From NCBI RefSeq assembly GCF_027924525.1, contig NZ_AP027040.1:496001-560000 (forward strand): a DNA stretch of 64,000 nucleotides, in the 5' to 3' direction. Shown here one piece after another: positions 45,368-54,375 of the stretch; the first letter of the stretch is position 1; every line of letters starts with the position of its first letter. Source of the stretch: Aurantimicrobium sp. INA4 (GTDB taxonomy: Bacteria; Actinomycetota; Actinomycetes; Actinomycetales; Microbacteriaceae). The notes under the pieces were generated by a model. That model was not told the origin of the DNA and searched no databases. It saw nothing but the letters and a program-made list of their open reading frames with translations. The position numbers were made by a program, and so were the translations under genes.

Positions 45368-45880
45368 CTAGTTATCCCAGGGCAGCAACACAGCAGGTGG
45401 AATGGTTGCCAAAAGAGCTAAAGGTGAGAGATAGTTCCCATTTTTGCGAGCGCCCATATGGAGACATTCACAGTGAGGGCCAGTCGAAACCTTCCCAATA
45501 ACTTGTCCGCGTTCTACTAGGTCTCCTACTTTCAGCTCTGTGCTTACTGGTTCAAAACTGGAGAGATATTGCCCGTGTTGGAGGGAGATGACGTCTCGAT
45601 TGATCACGTGTCCCACAAAGTGCACAACCCCGTCTGCTGGGGCCAGCACCTCCTGCCCCAGGTGCGCAGGGAGATCTATGCCGCGATGACCAGGTGCATA
45701 AAACCGCTCAGGGGCCTCGTAATGCCGCAGGACTGAACGCTGACCGGAGAGCGGCCACGACCACGTTCCTGAAAGTAAAGCTTGAGCACTATGTGCATTG
45801 AAGCTCACCACAACAGCTATAGCTAACAGGCTTGTTGCGAGTAAACGAATTGCTTTGACATTCCACATGCGCTCGAGCAT
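45368..45880 (-). CDS. M23 family metallopeptidase-like protein
   Basis: A 170-residue secreted or membrane-anchored protein. An N-terminal signal sequence (about 1-35, basic MWNVK then hydrophobic, ending HSAQA) is followed by an M23/LytM fold: HRGIDLPA supplies the first metal His and Asp. The usual HxH is C-L-H (HCECLHMGAR), so the first His is replaced by Cys, as in some actinobacterial homologues. It may act on peptidoglycan cross-links or be a non-catalytic activator. The stop abuts the upstream forward TPR gene. Confidence 0.82.
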   Translation of the reverse strand: MLERMWNVKAIRLLATSLLAIAVVVSFNAHSAQALLSGTWSWPLSGQRSVLRHYEAPERFYAPGHRGIDLPAHLGQEVLAPADGVVHFVGHVINRDVISLQHGQYLSSFEPVSTELKVGDLVERGQVIGKVSTGPHCECLHMGARKNGNYLSPLALLATIPPAVLLPWDN

Positions 45881-45937
45881 GCGCGAAAGTGATCACCGAC
45901 ATGTGACATTTAGCGTTCTTTGCGCACAACGTCACAT

Positions 45938-47533
45938 TTAGTGCGTTGTGGAGGACTCCTTGGCGTATTCGGCGTACAGTTCACGTTCTCGGTTCTTGCG
46001 GGGGAAGAAGAAGAACGTGATAAACATGCCAATAATCATCACGAAGATGCCGGTTGCATAAGCCCAGTTAGCTCCTGCGAGGAAAGATGCTTGTGCTGCA
46101 TCAACAATGGCGGTGGCGTAGTCGGGATATTGCTTCGCGACATCCTCGGCACTTCCAAAGGATTTTTGTAATGCCTGGCTCACATCCGAGGTGATGAGCG
46201 ACTTTGTTGCTTCTGGAGCATCCGCAATGGCTTTCGAAATAGCTGAGGCGTATCCAGCGCCCAAAATCGCACCCAATAATGACTGCATGATTGAGCCACC
46301 GAGATCACGTTGAAGATCGCCTGTACCTGATGCCATACCCACTTTGGTGACTGGAACGGAATCGGTGAGTGCGTGAGATGCGGGGGTACCGGCAAAGCCC
46401 ACTCCGATTCCGACAAGTATGTAGCTTAGCATGACAAAGGCAACTGGGGTGTGGATATTCCACAAGAGGAGCATGCTGACGAAGCCAAGCATGCACACAA
46501 CAAAACCTATGAGAAGAGTTGTGCGTGATCCAAAGCGTTCAATCATACGGCTGGAAAATGGAGCCACGATGACCATCGAAATTGCACAAGGCAAGATGGC
46601 TGCACCAGCTTCGAGCGTGTTGTATCCTAAAACGTTTTGAAGAAATTGCTGTCCAACAAACATCGCGCCCATCAGTGAACCAAAGACGATAATTCCGGAC
46701 ACCGCCGCAACCCAGAAGGGTGGCCTCGCGGCATAGTGCAGGTCAAAGAGAGGTTCACTGGCACGTTTTTGTCGCCAGAAGAAGAGAACTCCCATCACAA
46801 CAGCAAAGCCGAGCATTCCCAAGGCAATGCCTTCCTGAGAATCCAGTGCGAGGTAATTGATACCCAACACCAATGAACCAATGAACAGCGCAGAAAGAAC
46901 ACCGCCGAGGTGATCGACTTTGTCGTTTGTTTCATTCACGTGTGCAGGAACCAAACGCCAGACCATGAAAATGGCCACAACGGCAAAGGGAACAGCAATG
47001 AGGAAGCTGTAACCCCAGGGGAGAACAAGCAGAACAGCACCTGCGAGCAAGGTAGAAGAGGCGGACATGGCCGCACCAATAGCAGACCACAATGCAATGG
47101 CCCTTGTTCTGGCAGGTCCAGACCACAGCGCTGTAATCAAGGCCAAAGTGGTGGGATAGGCCATCCCGGCAGCAAAACCTCCGATGAGGCGAGAAAGTGC
47201 CAACACCTCAATCGTGGGAGAGAGGGACGACATCAATGCTGCAGGAATACCAATGATCAAACCCAGTAACAGCATTCCTTTGCGACCGAAGCGGTCACCG
47301 AGAGCGCCCAAATACAGAACCGTGGCAGCGAGCCCCAAAGAGAAACCGACGGCAACGATATTGAGTCCGGCTTGAGAAGCACCCAAGTCTCGACCAATAT
47401 CAGGAAGCCCAACGTTAGCTACCGACAAGTTCATGTTGGCAACGCCAGCACCCAAAATGAGAGCGGTGAGGATGAGGGAAGCATTCTTGGGGGAAGTGCT
47501 GGGGGGAAGTGCTACGGGAGCTGAAGATGCCAT
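45938..47533 (-). CDS. MFS transporter, DHA2/EmrB-QacA-like
   Basis: A 531-residue transporter with about 14 membrane helices, the size and pattern of the drug:H+ antiporter-2 family. The early motif GALGDRFGRKGMLLLG sits between helices 2 and 3, and SRLIGGFAAGMAYPTTLALI follows. It probably exports toxic organic compounds. ATG 47533 (MASSAPVALPP) is preferred; the frame extends upstream across the intergenic region. It is divergent from rpsB. A 57-base gap with ACATTTAG direct repeats separates it from the M23 gene. Confidence 0.9.
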   Translation of the reverse strand: MASSAPVALPPSTSPKNASLILTALILGAGVANMNLSVANVGLPDIGRDLGASQAGLNIVAVGFSLGLAATVLYLGALGDRFGRKGMLLLGLIIGIPAALMSSLSPTIEVLALSRLIGGFAAGMAYPTTLALITALWSGPARTRAIALWSAIGAAMSASSTLLAGAVLLVLPWGYSFLIAVPFAVVAIFMVWRLVPAHVNETNDKVDHLGGVLSALFIGSLVLGINYLALDSQEGIALGMLGFAVVMGVLFFWRQKRASEPLFDLHYAARPPFWVAAVSGIIVFGSLMGAMFVGQQFLQNVLGYNTLEAGAAILPCAISMVIVAPFSSRMIERFGSRTTLLIGFVVCMLGFVSMLLLWNIHTPVAFVMLSYILVGIGVGFAGTPASHALTDSVPVTKVGMASGTGDLQRDLGGSIMQSLLGAILGAGYASAISKAIADAPEATKSLITSDVSQALQKSFGSAEDVAKQYPDYATAIVDAAQASFLAGANWAYATGIFVMIIGMFITFFFFPRKNRERELYAEYAKESSTTH

Positions 47534-47705
47534 ACCCCTATTGTGCCTGTTATGCTTGTTGAGCACTCCATTTATGGGGTGACTTCGCGTGCCCACCACG
47601 TATGACAAAACCCTTCGGTCGAAACTGAGCAATCAGATTCGCGGGAATTGCATCGGGCACTAGGGCAGAAACCAACCGGTTATCTGCGACAAAACCGCAA
47701 GCGGT

Positions 47706-47730
47706 ATGTGTTGTGCTGTGCACAAAACAT
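47706..47730 (+). promoter_or_regulatory. Hairpin in the rpsB leader
   Basis: ATGTGTTGTGC (47706-47716) - TGT - GCACAAAACAT (47720-47730) pairs over 11 bp with one mismatch. It ends about 9 bases before the AAGGAG ribosome-binding site of rpsB. Such leader hairpins are used for autoregulation of ribosomal proteins; that function is inferred here. The rest of the 217-base divergent gap shows no ORF. Confidence 0.55.
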
Positions 47731-47750
47731 GCCAAGAAAAGGAGATGGCC

Positions 47751-48698
47751 ATGGCCGTCGTAACAATCCGCCAGCTGCTTGACAGCGGTGTTCACTTTGG
47801 ACACCAGACCCGTCGTTGGAACCCTAAAGTAAAGCGTTTCGTTCTCGCAGAGCGCTCCGGTATCCACATCATCGACCTGCAGCAGTCTTTGGCACACATT
47901 GACAACGCCTACGACTTCGTCAAGGAAACCGTCGCACACGGCGGCACCATCCTGTTCGTAGGAACCAAGAAGCAAGCTCAGGAAGCAATCCTTGAGCAGG
48001 CAACTCGCGTAGGTCAGCCTTATGTCAACCAGCGTTGGCTGGGTGGCCTCCTCACCAACTTCAACACCGTTGGTAAGCGCCTTGCTCGCATGAAGGAGCT
48101 CGAAGAGCTCGACTTCGAAGACACCACAAAGAGTGGCTTCACCAAGAAGGAACTGCTGATTAAGAAGCGTGAACTCGACAAGCTCCACAAGAGCCTCGGT
48201 GGTATCCGCAACCTGACCAAGACTCCTTCCGCTATCTGGGTTGTTGACACCAAGAAAGAGCACCTGGCAATTCAGGAAGCTAAGAAGCTTGGTATTCCCG
48301 TTATCGGTATCCTCGACACCAACTGTGACCCAGATGAGATGACCTACCCCATCCCTGGTAACGACGATGCAATCCGCTCTGTTGGTCTGCTCACTCGTGT
48401 GATTGCAGATGCAGTTGCTGAAGGTCTGATCCAACGTCACCAGAAGCCTGCTGAGGGCGAATCTGCTGAGCCACTGGCTGAGTGGGAGCGCGAACTCCTC
48501 GAAGCAAGTGCTGAGGCAGTAGTTGAAGCAGCAGTAGTTGAAGCTGTGGCAGAAGAGGTTGCAGCAGAAGTTGTAGCTGAAGTTGCTGCAGAAGAGAAGA
48601 AGCCTGCTGCTAAGAAGGCTGCTGCTCCGAAGGCTGACGCTGCAGAAAAGAAGCCTGCCGCTAAGAAGCCAGCTGCCAAGAAGCCAGCTGCCGAATAA
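47751..48698 (+). CDS. rpsB: 30S ribosomal protein S2
   Basis: A 315-residue S2. The core (about 1-230) has the conserved [24 protein letters not shown] start, [11 protein letters not shown], and [14 protein letters not shown] near the centre. The C-terminal 80 residues are a low-complexity tail: first acidic and Ala/Val-rich, then Lys/Pro/Ala repeats (KKPAAKK). Start ATG 47751 follows AAGGAG by the usual distance; an in-frame ATG at 47745 is less well placed. It is co-directional with tsf, pyrH, frr and cdsA. Confidence 0.96.
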   Translation: MAVVTIRQLLDSGVHFGHQTRRWNPKVKRFVLAERSGIHIIDLQQSLAHIDNAYDFVKETVAHGGTILFVGTKKQAQEAILEQATRVGQPYVNQRWLGGLLTNFNTVGKRLARMKELEELDFEDTTKSGFTKKELLIKKRELDKLHKSLGGIRNLTKTPSAIWVVDTKKEHLAIQEAKKLGIPVIGILDTNCDPDEMTYPIPGNDDAIRSVGLLTRVIADAVAEGLIQRHQKPAEGESAEPLAEWERELLEASAEAVVEAAVVEAVAEEVAAEVVAEVAAEEKKPAAKKAAAPKADAAEKKPAAKKPAAKKPAAE

Positions 48699-48734
48699 TT
48701 TCCGACACTCAATCCTTAAATAGGAGATAAAACT

Positions 48735-49562
48735 ATGGCATCTTTCAGCATGGAAGACCTCAAGACTCTGCGCGAGCGCCTCGGCACCGGCATGGTCGAC
48801 ACCAAGAACGCCCTCACCGAAGCAAACGGTGACTTGGAAAAGGCAACCGAAATTCTTCGCCTCAAGGGAGCAAAGGGTAACGCGAAGCGTGCCGACCGTT
48901 CCACCAGCGAAGGTCTCGTTGCTGCCAAGGAAGAAAATGGCACCGCAACCATGATCGAGCTCGCCTGCGAGACCGACTTCGTGGCCAAGGGTGACAAGTT
49001 CGTTGCTCTGTCTGAGAAGGTTCTTGACGCAGTTTCCGCAGCTGGTGCAACCAGTGTTGAAGCAGCGCTGGCAGCTCCTGCCGGTTCACAGACTGTTGCT
49101 GAACTCATCGCAGATGAAGCAGCAATTCTTGGTGAAAAGATTGAACTTCGTCGTCTCGCATCATTCAGCGGAGATAAGTTCTCAATCTACCTTCACCAGA
49201 CCAGCCAAGACCTTCCTCCACAGGTTGGTGTTGTTGTCGCCTACTCCGGTGACGACGCAGAGACCGCTCGTGCAATTGCACAGCACATCTCCTTCGCTGA
49301 CCCTGTGTACCTCAGCCGCGCAGATGTTCCTGCAGAGGACATCGAAAAGGAGCGTGCAATCGTTACCGAAATCAGTCGTAACGAGGGCAAGCCCGAGGCT
49401 CAGCTGGAGAAGATTGTTGACGGTCGTATCACTGCCTACATCAAGCAGATTGCTCTGCTCGAGCAGGAATACTCTCGCGACAACAAGTTCAAGGTTCAGC
49501 AGGTCGTTGACAACGCTGGCCTGACCATCACCGGCTTTGCACGTTTCAAGGTTGGCGCATAG
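48735..49562 (+). CDS. tsf: Translation elongation factor Ts
   Basis: A 275-residue EF-Ts, the GDP exchange factor for EF-Tu. The N-terminal UBA-like segment [19 protein letters not shown] and the [10 protein letters not shown] motif near residue 80 contact EF-Tu. The length is normal. ATG 48735 has a TAGGAGAT box. The rpsB-tsf pair is conserved. A strong hairpin ends it before pyrH, so pyrH may have a separate promoter. Confidence 0.96.
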   Translation: MASFSMEDLKTLRERLGTGMVDTKNALTEANGDLEKATEILRLKGAKGNAKRADRSTSEGLVAAKEENGTATMIELACETDFVAKGDKFVALSEKVLDAVSAAGATSVEAALAAPAGSQTVAELIADEAAILGEKIELRRLASFSGDKFSIYLHQTSQDLPPQVGVVVAYSGDDAETARAIAQHISFADPVYLSRADVPAEDIEKERAIVTEISRNEGKPEAQLEKIVDGRITAYIKQIALLEQEYSRDNKFKVQQVVDNAGLTITGFARFKVGA

Positions 49563-49584
49563 TCACAAGCGCTATTTGCAAAGA

Positions 49585-49608
49585 AGCCCAATCCCAATGG
49601 ATTGGGCT
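49585..49608 (+). terminator. Rho-independent terminator after tsf
   Basis: A perfect 10-bp stem, AGCCCAATCC - CAAT - GGATTGGGCT, followed by CCTTTC. Confidence 0.85.
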
Positions 49609-49689
49609 CCTTTCATGTGTGCCGTGGTGGGCACCACGTTTCACCAGAGTAAATTAGTACCAGCGCTACTTCACAAGATAAGGATTCTC

Positions 49690-50403
49690 ATGCCGACAAA
49701 CACCCGCCGTCGAGTACTTCTCAAGCTTTCGGGTGAAGCGTTTGGTGGCGGTGGACTTGGCGTCAACCCTGACGTCGTCAGCGCCATTGCCCGAGAGATT
49801 GCCGTCGCCTCTGAAAAGGTAGATGTTGCGGTTGTCGTCGGTGGAGGAAACTTCTTCCGCGGAGCTGAGCTCTCCCAGCGAGGTATGGATCGTGCACGAG
49901 CTGACTACATGGGAATGCTCGGAACAGTTATGAATGCCCTCGCACTGCAAGACTTTCTTGAGCAAGCAGGTGCTGCTACCCGCGTGCAATCCGCTATCGC
50001 AATGAGCCAGGTTGCTGAGCCCTATCTGCCACTGCGTGCAATACGACACCTTGAGAAGGGACGAGTGGTTGTCTTCGGTGCCGGTGCTGGTCTGCCATTC
50101 TTCTCCACCGACACCGTCTCTGCACAGCGTGCTCTCGAAATTCACGCTGATGAAGTACTCGTAGCAAAGAACGGTGTGGATGGTGTTTACACAGCAGATC
50201 CTAAGACCGACCCTCAAGCAGAAAAGCTAGATACCGTCACCTTTAGGGACGCACTCAAGCGTGGACTCAAAGTGGTGGACTCCACCGCGTTTAGCCTGTG
50301 CATGGATAACAAGATGCCCATGCGAGTTTTTGGTATGGAACCTTCCGGAAATGTCACCAAGGCAATCCTGGGAGAAAAGATTGGCACGCTGGTCACCAAC
50401 TAG
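49690..50403 (+). CDS. pyrH: Uridylate kinase (UMP kinase)
   Basis: A 237-residue bacterial UMP kinase of the amino-acid-kinase fold, forming UDP from [18 protein letters not shown] at the N-terminus, the [11 protein letters not shown] loop near residue 47 and the [12 protein letters not shown] region near 160 are diagnostic. The frame opens upstream, but ATG 49690 with an AAGGA box gives the standard start. It lies after the tsf terminator and 35 bases before frr. Confidence 0.95.
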   Translation: MPTNTRRRVLLKLSGEAFGGGGLGVNPDVVSAIAREIAVASEKVDVAVVVGGGNFFRGAELSQRGMDRARADYMGMLGTVMNALALQDFLEQAGAATRVQSAIAMSQVAEPYLPLRAIRHLEKGRVVVFGAGAGLPFFSTDTVSAQRALEIHADEVLVAKNGVDGVYTADPKTDPQAEKLDTVTFRDALKRGLKVVDSTAFSLCMDNKMPMRVFGMEPSGNVTKAILGEKIGTLVTN

Positions 50404-50438
50404 ACTGGCATTCTCGCACCAAATTTCAAGGAGTTACC

Positions 50439-50993
50439 GTGATTGCGGATGTATTGTCAGACGCTTCAGAGCGTATGGCCAAGGCTGTTGAAGTAGCCAA
50501 GGAAGATTTCTCGAGCGTTCGCACTGGCCGCGCTAACCCTGCCATGTTCCAAAAGGTCATGGTGACCTATTACGGCAGCCCTACGCCTCTGGCTCAGTTG
50601 GCTTCTATGCAGAACCCTGAGGCACGCACTCTCCTGATCACTCCATTCGACAAGGGTGCGCTACGTGACATTGAGCAGGCCATTCGCGACGTGCCAAACC
50701 TGGATGCTAACCCCACTAATGACGGCAATGTCATTCGTGTGACCATGCCTGAGCTCACTGAAGAGCGACGCAAAGAATACGTCAAAATCGTGAAGGCTAA
50801 GGCCGAAGATGCCAAGGTTTCTCTGCGCAACATCCGCCGCAGTGCCAAGGATGGCATTGATGCGTTCAAGGGTGAACTCGGTGATGACGAGCGCGCTCGT
50901 GGCGAGAAAGAACTCGAAGCACTCACCAAGAAGTATGTCGATGCTATCGATGAAGCTCTAAAGCACAAGGAAGCTGAACTACTCAAGGTGTAG
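50439..50993 (+). CDS. frr: Ribosome-recycling factor
   Basis: A 184-residue RRF that, with EF-G, splits post-termination ribosomes. The [10 protein letters not shown] motif near residue 28, [18 protein letters not shown] near 50 and the long C-terminal helices of domain I ([20 protein letters not shown]) are clear. GTG start with an AAGGAG box 10 bases upstream. It precedes cdsA by 18 bases, suggesting a shared pyrH-frr-cdsA transcript. Confidence 0.95.
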   Translation: MIADVLSDASERMAKAVEVAKEDFSSVRTGRANPAMFQKVMVTYYGSPTPLAQLASMQNPEARTLLITPFDKGALRDIEQAIRDVPNLDANPTNDGNVIRVTMPELTEERRKEYVKIVKAKAEDAKVSLRNIRRSAKDGIDAFKGELGDDERARGEKELEALTKKYVDAIDEALKHKEAELLKV

Positions 50994-51011
50994 TGAGCTC
51001 TGGTTCCTGCC

Positions 51012-51986
51012 ATGAACGAGAATCCACATCGCGATGAACACAGCAAGAGAAATCCTGCTGGTGAATTGCACGCCCAATTAAGGGCTACTCGGGCTGATTT
51101 TGAACGCCAACTCGAAGCCAGGCGTCTCCAGTTTGAAAAAACGAACGAAAAAATCAAGCAAAAATCCGGTCGTAATCTTCTCGGAGCCATTGGCATCGGA
51201 GTCGGCCTAGGGGCACTTTTGCTCCTGAGTCTGTTGGTCACTAAAGAGCTCTTTATGCTCTTTGCGGCTGTACTGCTGGGGATATCTGCCGTTGAATTAT
51301 CTACAGCATTGCGGGCTATGGGGCGGCGTGTGCCTCGCATCTCCTCGGCAGCGACCGCGGTCATTGCCGTTCCAGTAGCCTATTACTTCGGGGTAGTTGC
51401 AGCCATCGGTGTGGCAATTATCGGTGTGGTTTTTGTCTCTGCGTGGCGTGCTCTCGAAATCAAGCGAGGGTTTCACGCCATAGCGGACGTGAGCTTATTC
51501 AAGGACTTCAAGGCTGCGGCTTTTGTTCAGGCTTATGTCACTGTGTTGGGTAGCTTTGCCGTGGCACTTGTGTCACAACCTAACGGACAATGGTGGACTT
51601 TGGCTTTCTTGATCATTGTCGTCTCAGTGGACACCGGGGCTTATGTCAGTGGTTTGAACTTTGGCAAGCACCCCATGGCGCCCAAGATCAGCCCCAAGAA
51701 AACTTGGGAAGGTTTTGCTGGTGCAGCGCTAGCAGCAATCATCGCTGCAGTTCTGCTGAGCATTTTTATGCTCGGTCAGCCGTGGTGGTTTGGTCTCATT
51801 CTCGGTCCTATTTTGCTCGTTACTGCAACCCTGGGCGATTTGGGTGAATCACATATCAAGCGCACCATCGGAGTGAAAGATATGAGTTCCTGGCTTGCTG
51901 GCCACGGTGGTTTTCTTGATCGTTTGGACTCGATTTTGCCTTCAGCTCTCGTGACGTATGTGATCTATGTCTTGGTTGTGCACTAA
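51012..51986 (+). CDS. cdsA: Phosphatidate cytidylyltransferase
   Basis: A 324-residue CDP-diacylglycerol synthase with 7-8 membrane helices. A charged, coiled N-terminus (about 1-55, RATRADFERQLEARRLQ) precedes the membrane domain. The family signature near the C-terminus, SHIKRTIGVKD followed by HGGFLDRLDS, fits the CDS pattern. It makes CDP-diacylglycerol for phospholipid synthesis in the inner membrane. It follows frr in the same direction. Confidence 0.93.
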   Translation: MNENPHRDEHSKRNPAGELHAQLRATRADFERQLEARRLQFEKTNEKIKQKSGRNLLGAIGIGVGLGALLLLSLLVTKELFMLFAAVLLGISAVELSTALRAMGRRVPRISSAATAVIAVPVAYYFGVVAAIGVAIIGVVFVSAWRALEIKRGFHAIADVSLFKDFKAAAFVQAYVTVLGSFAVALVSQPNGQWWTLAFLIIVVSVDTGAYVSGLNFGKHPMAPKISPKKTWEGFAGAALAAIIAAVLLSIFMLGQPWWFGLILGPILLVTATLGDLGESHIKRTIGVKDMSSWLAGHGGFLDRLDSILPSALVTYVIYVLVVH

Positions 51987-52016
51987 CGCACATAATTCTC
52001 TGAAACAATAAGTCTT

Positions 52017-52574
52017 GTGAGTAAGTCATTTCCCCGCGTCAAGCGCGGCGCCCGCGGATACAACGCAGAGCAAGTCGATGCCTTTATTGAACAGGCACGC
52101 ATAGCCTACGACAGCAATATTGCCGGGGCGGTGACTTTGACCTCCACAGACATTCGCAACACCGCCTTCTCGTTGCAAAAGGGTGGATACTCCACACGCC
52201 ACGTTGACGGGGCTCTAGAGAGACTCGAAACAGCCTTCGCCGAGCGAGAACGTGCCGTTGCATTGGCAACAATGGGTGAGGCTGCATGGCTGCAACAAAC
52301 GAGCGAGCTGTCCGCTGCCCTCACATCACGTTTTGCACGCAAACCAGGACAGCGATTCAACAAAGCTAAATTCCTAGCCCAGGGTTACAAAGTTAAGGAC
52401 GTGGATGCGTTTGCCCAACGGGTCAATGCATTCCTCACAACTGGTGAACCTCTGAGTGTTGCTGATGTGAGATCTGTTACATTCCGACCCGGTCGTGGGG
52501 GATATGACGAGGCGCAAGTGGATGCTGTCCTTGATGCTCTTGTAGAACTACTGTTAGCCCTCGGAAACAACTAA
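52017..52574 (+). CDS. DivIVA domain-containing protein
   Basis: A 185-residue protein with two DivIVA-type repeats: FPRVKRGARGYNAEQVDAFI near the N-terminus and FNKAKFLAQGYKVKDVDAF near residue 109, plus the FRPGRGGYDEAQVDAVLDAL motif near 160. No long coiled coil. It probably binds the membrane or poles as part of growth machinery, but no partner is identified. The GTG start lies 30 bases after cdsA; the frr-cdsA-divIVA order is common in this family. Confidence 0.82.
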   Translation: MSKSFPRVKRGARGYNAEQVDAFIEQARIAYDSNIAGAVTLTSTDIRNTAFSLQKGGYSTRHVDGALERLETAFAERERAVALATMGEAAWLQQTSELSAALTSRFARKPGQRFNKAKFLAQGYKVKDVDAFAQRVNAFLTTGEPLSVADVRSVTFRPGRGGYDEAQVDAVLDALVELLLALGNN

Positions 52575-52584
52575 AACCCCTGTT

Positions 52585-52614
52585 CAGAGGCCCTCTGTTG
52601 GCTGATTCTCAGCC
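52585..52614 (+). terminator. Two small hairpins between the DivIVA and transglycosylase genes
   Basis: CAGAG-GCC-CTCTG (52585-52597) and GGCTGA-TTC-TCAGCC (52600-52614) follow directly on one another. The second is followed by TTCTGGGC. They may end or weaken transcription between the two genes. Confidence 0.4.
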
Positions 52615-52637
52615 TTCTGGGCTAAAATTGGAGAACT

Positions 52638-53339
52638 GTGGGTAGACATTCAGAAGTAACTCGCGCGTCGGACCGTTCGGTTCCACGCGCCACGAGTGAC
52701 TCTGCAGCCTCAGCTTCATCGGCGCGCAGAGGCTTTTCGCTTGCCCTGCCACACTTCTCAGGTCCACAGCTGTTCCCTTCTCAGCGTTCATTCAAGCTGT
52801 TCTCTTCAGCCTTTTTTGTCACCGTCGGTTTGCTGCTGGTCAACGTAGTTGATCCTTATTCTGGTGCCGTGGCTTCGCCGTATTACATCCCGGCAACAAT
52901 TGTGGCTCCGGATGGTCAAGATATTGATCTCGACGGCACCTACACCACTGCTGCTGGCCGTGATGGTGTGAGCATTAGCGCGAGAGTTGCCGCAAAGTCT
53001 GCATCCGCCACTGCGCCTGCAGCAGGCATTCCTGATCCTGATACAGCACAGGCCATTGGTCTTCAGGCAGTTTTGGCACGTGGCTGGGGTATGGAACAGT
53101 TTGATTGTCTCGTTGCCCTGTGGAATCGGGAATCCCACTGGAATGTTTACGCTCACAATAAGAGCAGTGGTGCTTATGGCATTCCGCAGTCCCTTCCAGG
53201 CGAAAAAATGGCAACTGTTGCAGATGACTGGCAAACCAACCCGGCAACACAGATCGAGTGGGGTCTTCGATACATCCAGGGTCGTTATGGATCACCCTGT
53301 GGTGCATGGGCACACTCTGAAGCTGTTCACTGGTACTAA
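52638..53339 (+). CDS. Lytic transglycosylase domain protein
   Basis: A 233-residue membrane-anchored protein. A long polar N-terminus (about 1-50) precedes a single membrane helix (about 54-71), so it is a signal-anchored outside-facing protein. The C-terminal 90 residues form a lysozyme-like fold: the catalytic Glu is probably E165 in LWNRESHWNV, followed by SGAYGIPQSLPG and WGLRYIQGRYG. It should cleave glycan strands of peptidoglycan. GTG start; its stop shares a base with the next ATG (TAATG). Confidence 0.86.
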   Translation: MGRHSEVTRASDRSVPRATSDSAASASSARRGFSLALPHFSGPQLFPSQRSFKLFSSAFFVTVGLLLVNVVDPYSGAVASPYYIPATIVAPDGQDIDLDGTYTTAAGRDGVSISARVAAKSASATAPAAGIPDPDTAQAIGLQAVLARGWGMEQFDCLVALWNRESHWNVYAHNKSSGAYGIPQSLPGEKMATVADDWQTNPATQIEWGLRYIQGRYGSPCGAWAHSEAVHWY

Positions 53340-53629
53340 TGGCTAAGAACAACCGTTCCCGTAAACGGGATGCGGAATATGAACCATTGGACGTTGAGCG
53401 TCTCACAACGGGATTTCGCCGCACAGAGGTGCGAAACGGTCGTGAATGGACTGTACAGCCCATTTCAGCCCTCAATGCAAGCAAGAACTATACCTGTCCG
53501 GGATGCTCGCTGATCATTCAGGAGGGCGTTCCCCACGTGGTTGCGTGGCGCAACGATGGAATCTTGGGTGATCAGGCAGATCTGGAAGCCCGGCGCCACT
53601 GGCACCAGGCATGTTGGAAAATGAGTTAG
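53339..53629 (+). CDS. Small zinc-finger-like protein of unknown function
   Basis: A 96-residue protein. A basic N-terminus (KNNRSRKRDAEYE) precedes an apparent metal site: CPGCSLII near residue 53 and HWHQACW near residue 88, giving a C-x2-C and H/C arrangement. It starts on the stop of the transglycosylase (TAATG) and is conserved in that position in Microbacteriaceae as far as I recall, sometimes labelled ATP/GTP-binding protein without support. Function unknown. Confidence 0.7.
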   Translation: MAKNNRSRKRDAEYEPLDVERLTTGFRRTEVRNGREWTVQPISALNASKNYTCPGCSLIIQEGVPHVVAWRNDGILGDQADLEARRHWHQACWKMS

Positions 53630-53631
53630 TT

Positions 53632-54360
53632 ATGGCTGTGGAAATTCGTGGCGGGATCAACCTGCCAGCTCGTCGGGAAGAAATCGAACTGCATACCAGT
53701 GACGGTCTGACCTTGGTGGGGGAGTTAGCTCTCCCTCTTGAAGGTGAACCTGTCGCCACATTGGTGACATTGCACCCTCTGCCCACGGCAGGAGGATTTA
53801 TGGATTCTCATATCCTGCGGAAAGCTGCCGGCAGACTTCCTGCACTTGCTCAGTTGGCAGTAGTGAGATTCAACACCCGTGGTACGAAGTCGGCTCGCGG
53901 TCAGAGCCATGGTGAATTTGGCCATGGCGTTGATGAGCGGGCAGATGTTGCTGCCGCCATGGATTTTGTTCACCAGCGAGGACTTCCGCATCCCTGGCTT
54001 GTTGGCTGGTCTTTTGGAACTGAGTTGGCATTGAAATATGGCCGGGAACACGCCATTGATGGTGCCATTCTGCTTTCGCCCCCACTGCATCGTGCCACGG
54101 CAGAAGAAGTAGCTGCTTGGAATAACGACCACCGTCAACTCGTGGCACTTGTACCCGAGCACGATGACTATTTACAGGGACCTGAAGCGCGTGAGCGCTT
54201 CTCTACGGTCTCTCACATCGACATCGTTGAAGTCGAAGGGGGAAAGCACCTGTGGGTTGGTGAGAACCAAACCAAGCGTGTCCTCAACGAAATAGTTGAA
54301 CGGGTTAACCCAACAGCAGCACCATTACCCGAATATTGGGATGGTCCTTTCGTCGAATAG
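53632..54360 (+). CDS. Alpha/beta hydrolase
   Basis: About 242 residues of the alpha/beta hydrolase fold, in the group of dienelactone-hydrolase-like or CocE-like cytosolic hydrolases. It shows TLHPLPTAGG near residue 42 (oxyanion region), the RFNTRGTKSARG segment, a GWSFGTELAL nucleophile elbow near 125 and an EGGKHLW histidine near 203. ATG 53632 is taken as start; ATG 53611 would overlap the previous gene by 19 bases. The substrate is unknown. Confidence 0.82.
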   Translation: MAVEIRGGINLPARREEIELHTSDGLTLVGELALPLEGEPVATLVTLHPLPTAGGFMDSHILRKAAGRLPALAQLAVVRFNTRGTKSARGQSHGEFGHGVDERADVAAAMDFVHQRGLPHPWLVGWSFGTELALKYGREHAIDGAILLSPPLHRATAEEVAAWNNDHRQLVALVPEHDDYLQGPEARERFSTVSHIDIVEVEGGKHLWVGENQTKRVLNEIVERVNPTAAPLPEYWDGPFVE

Positions 54361-54375
54361 CTGCTCGGGGAAGCC

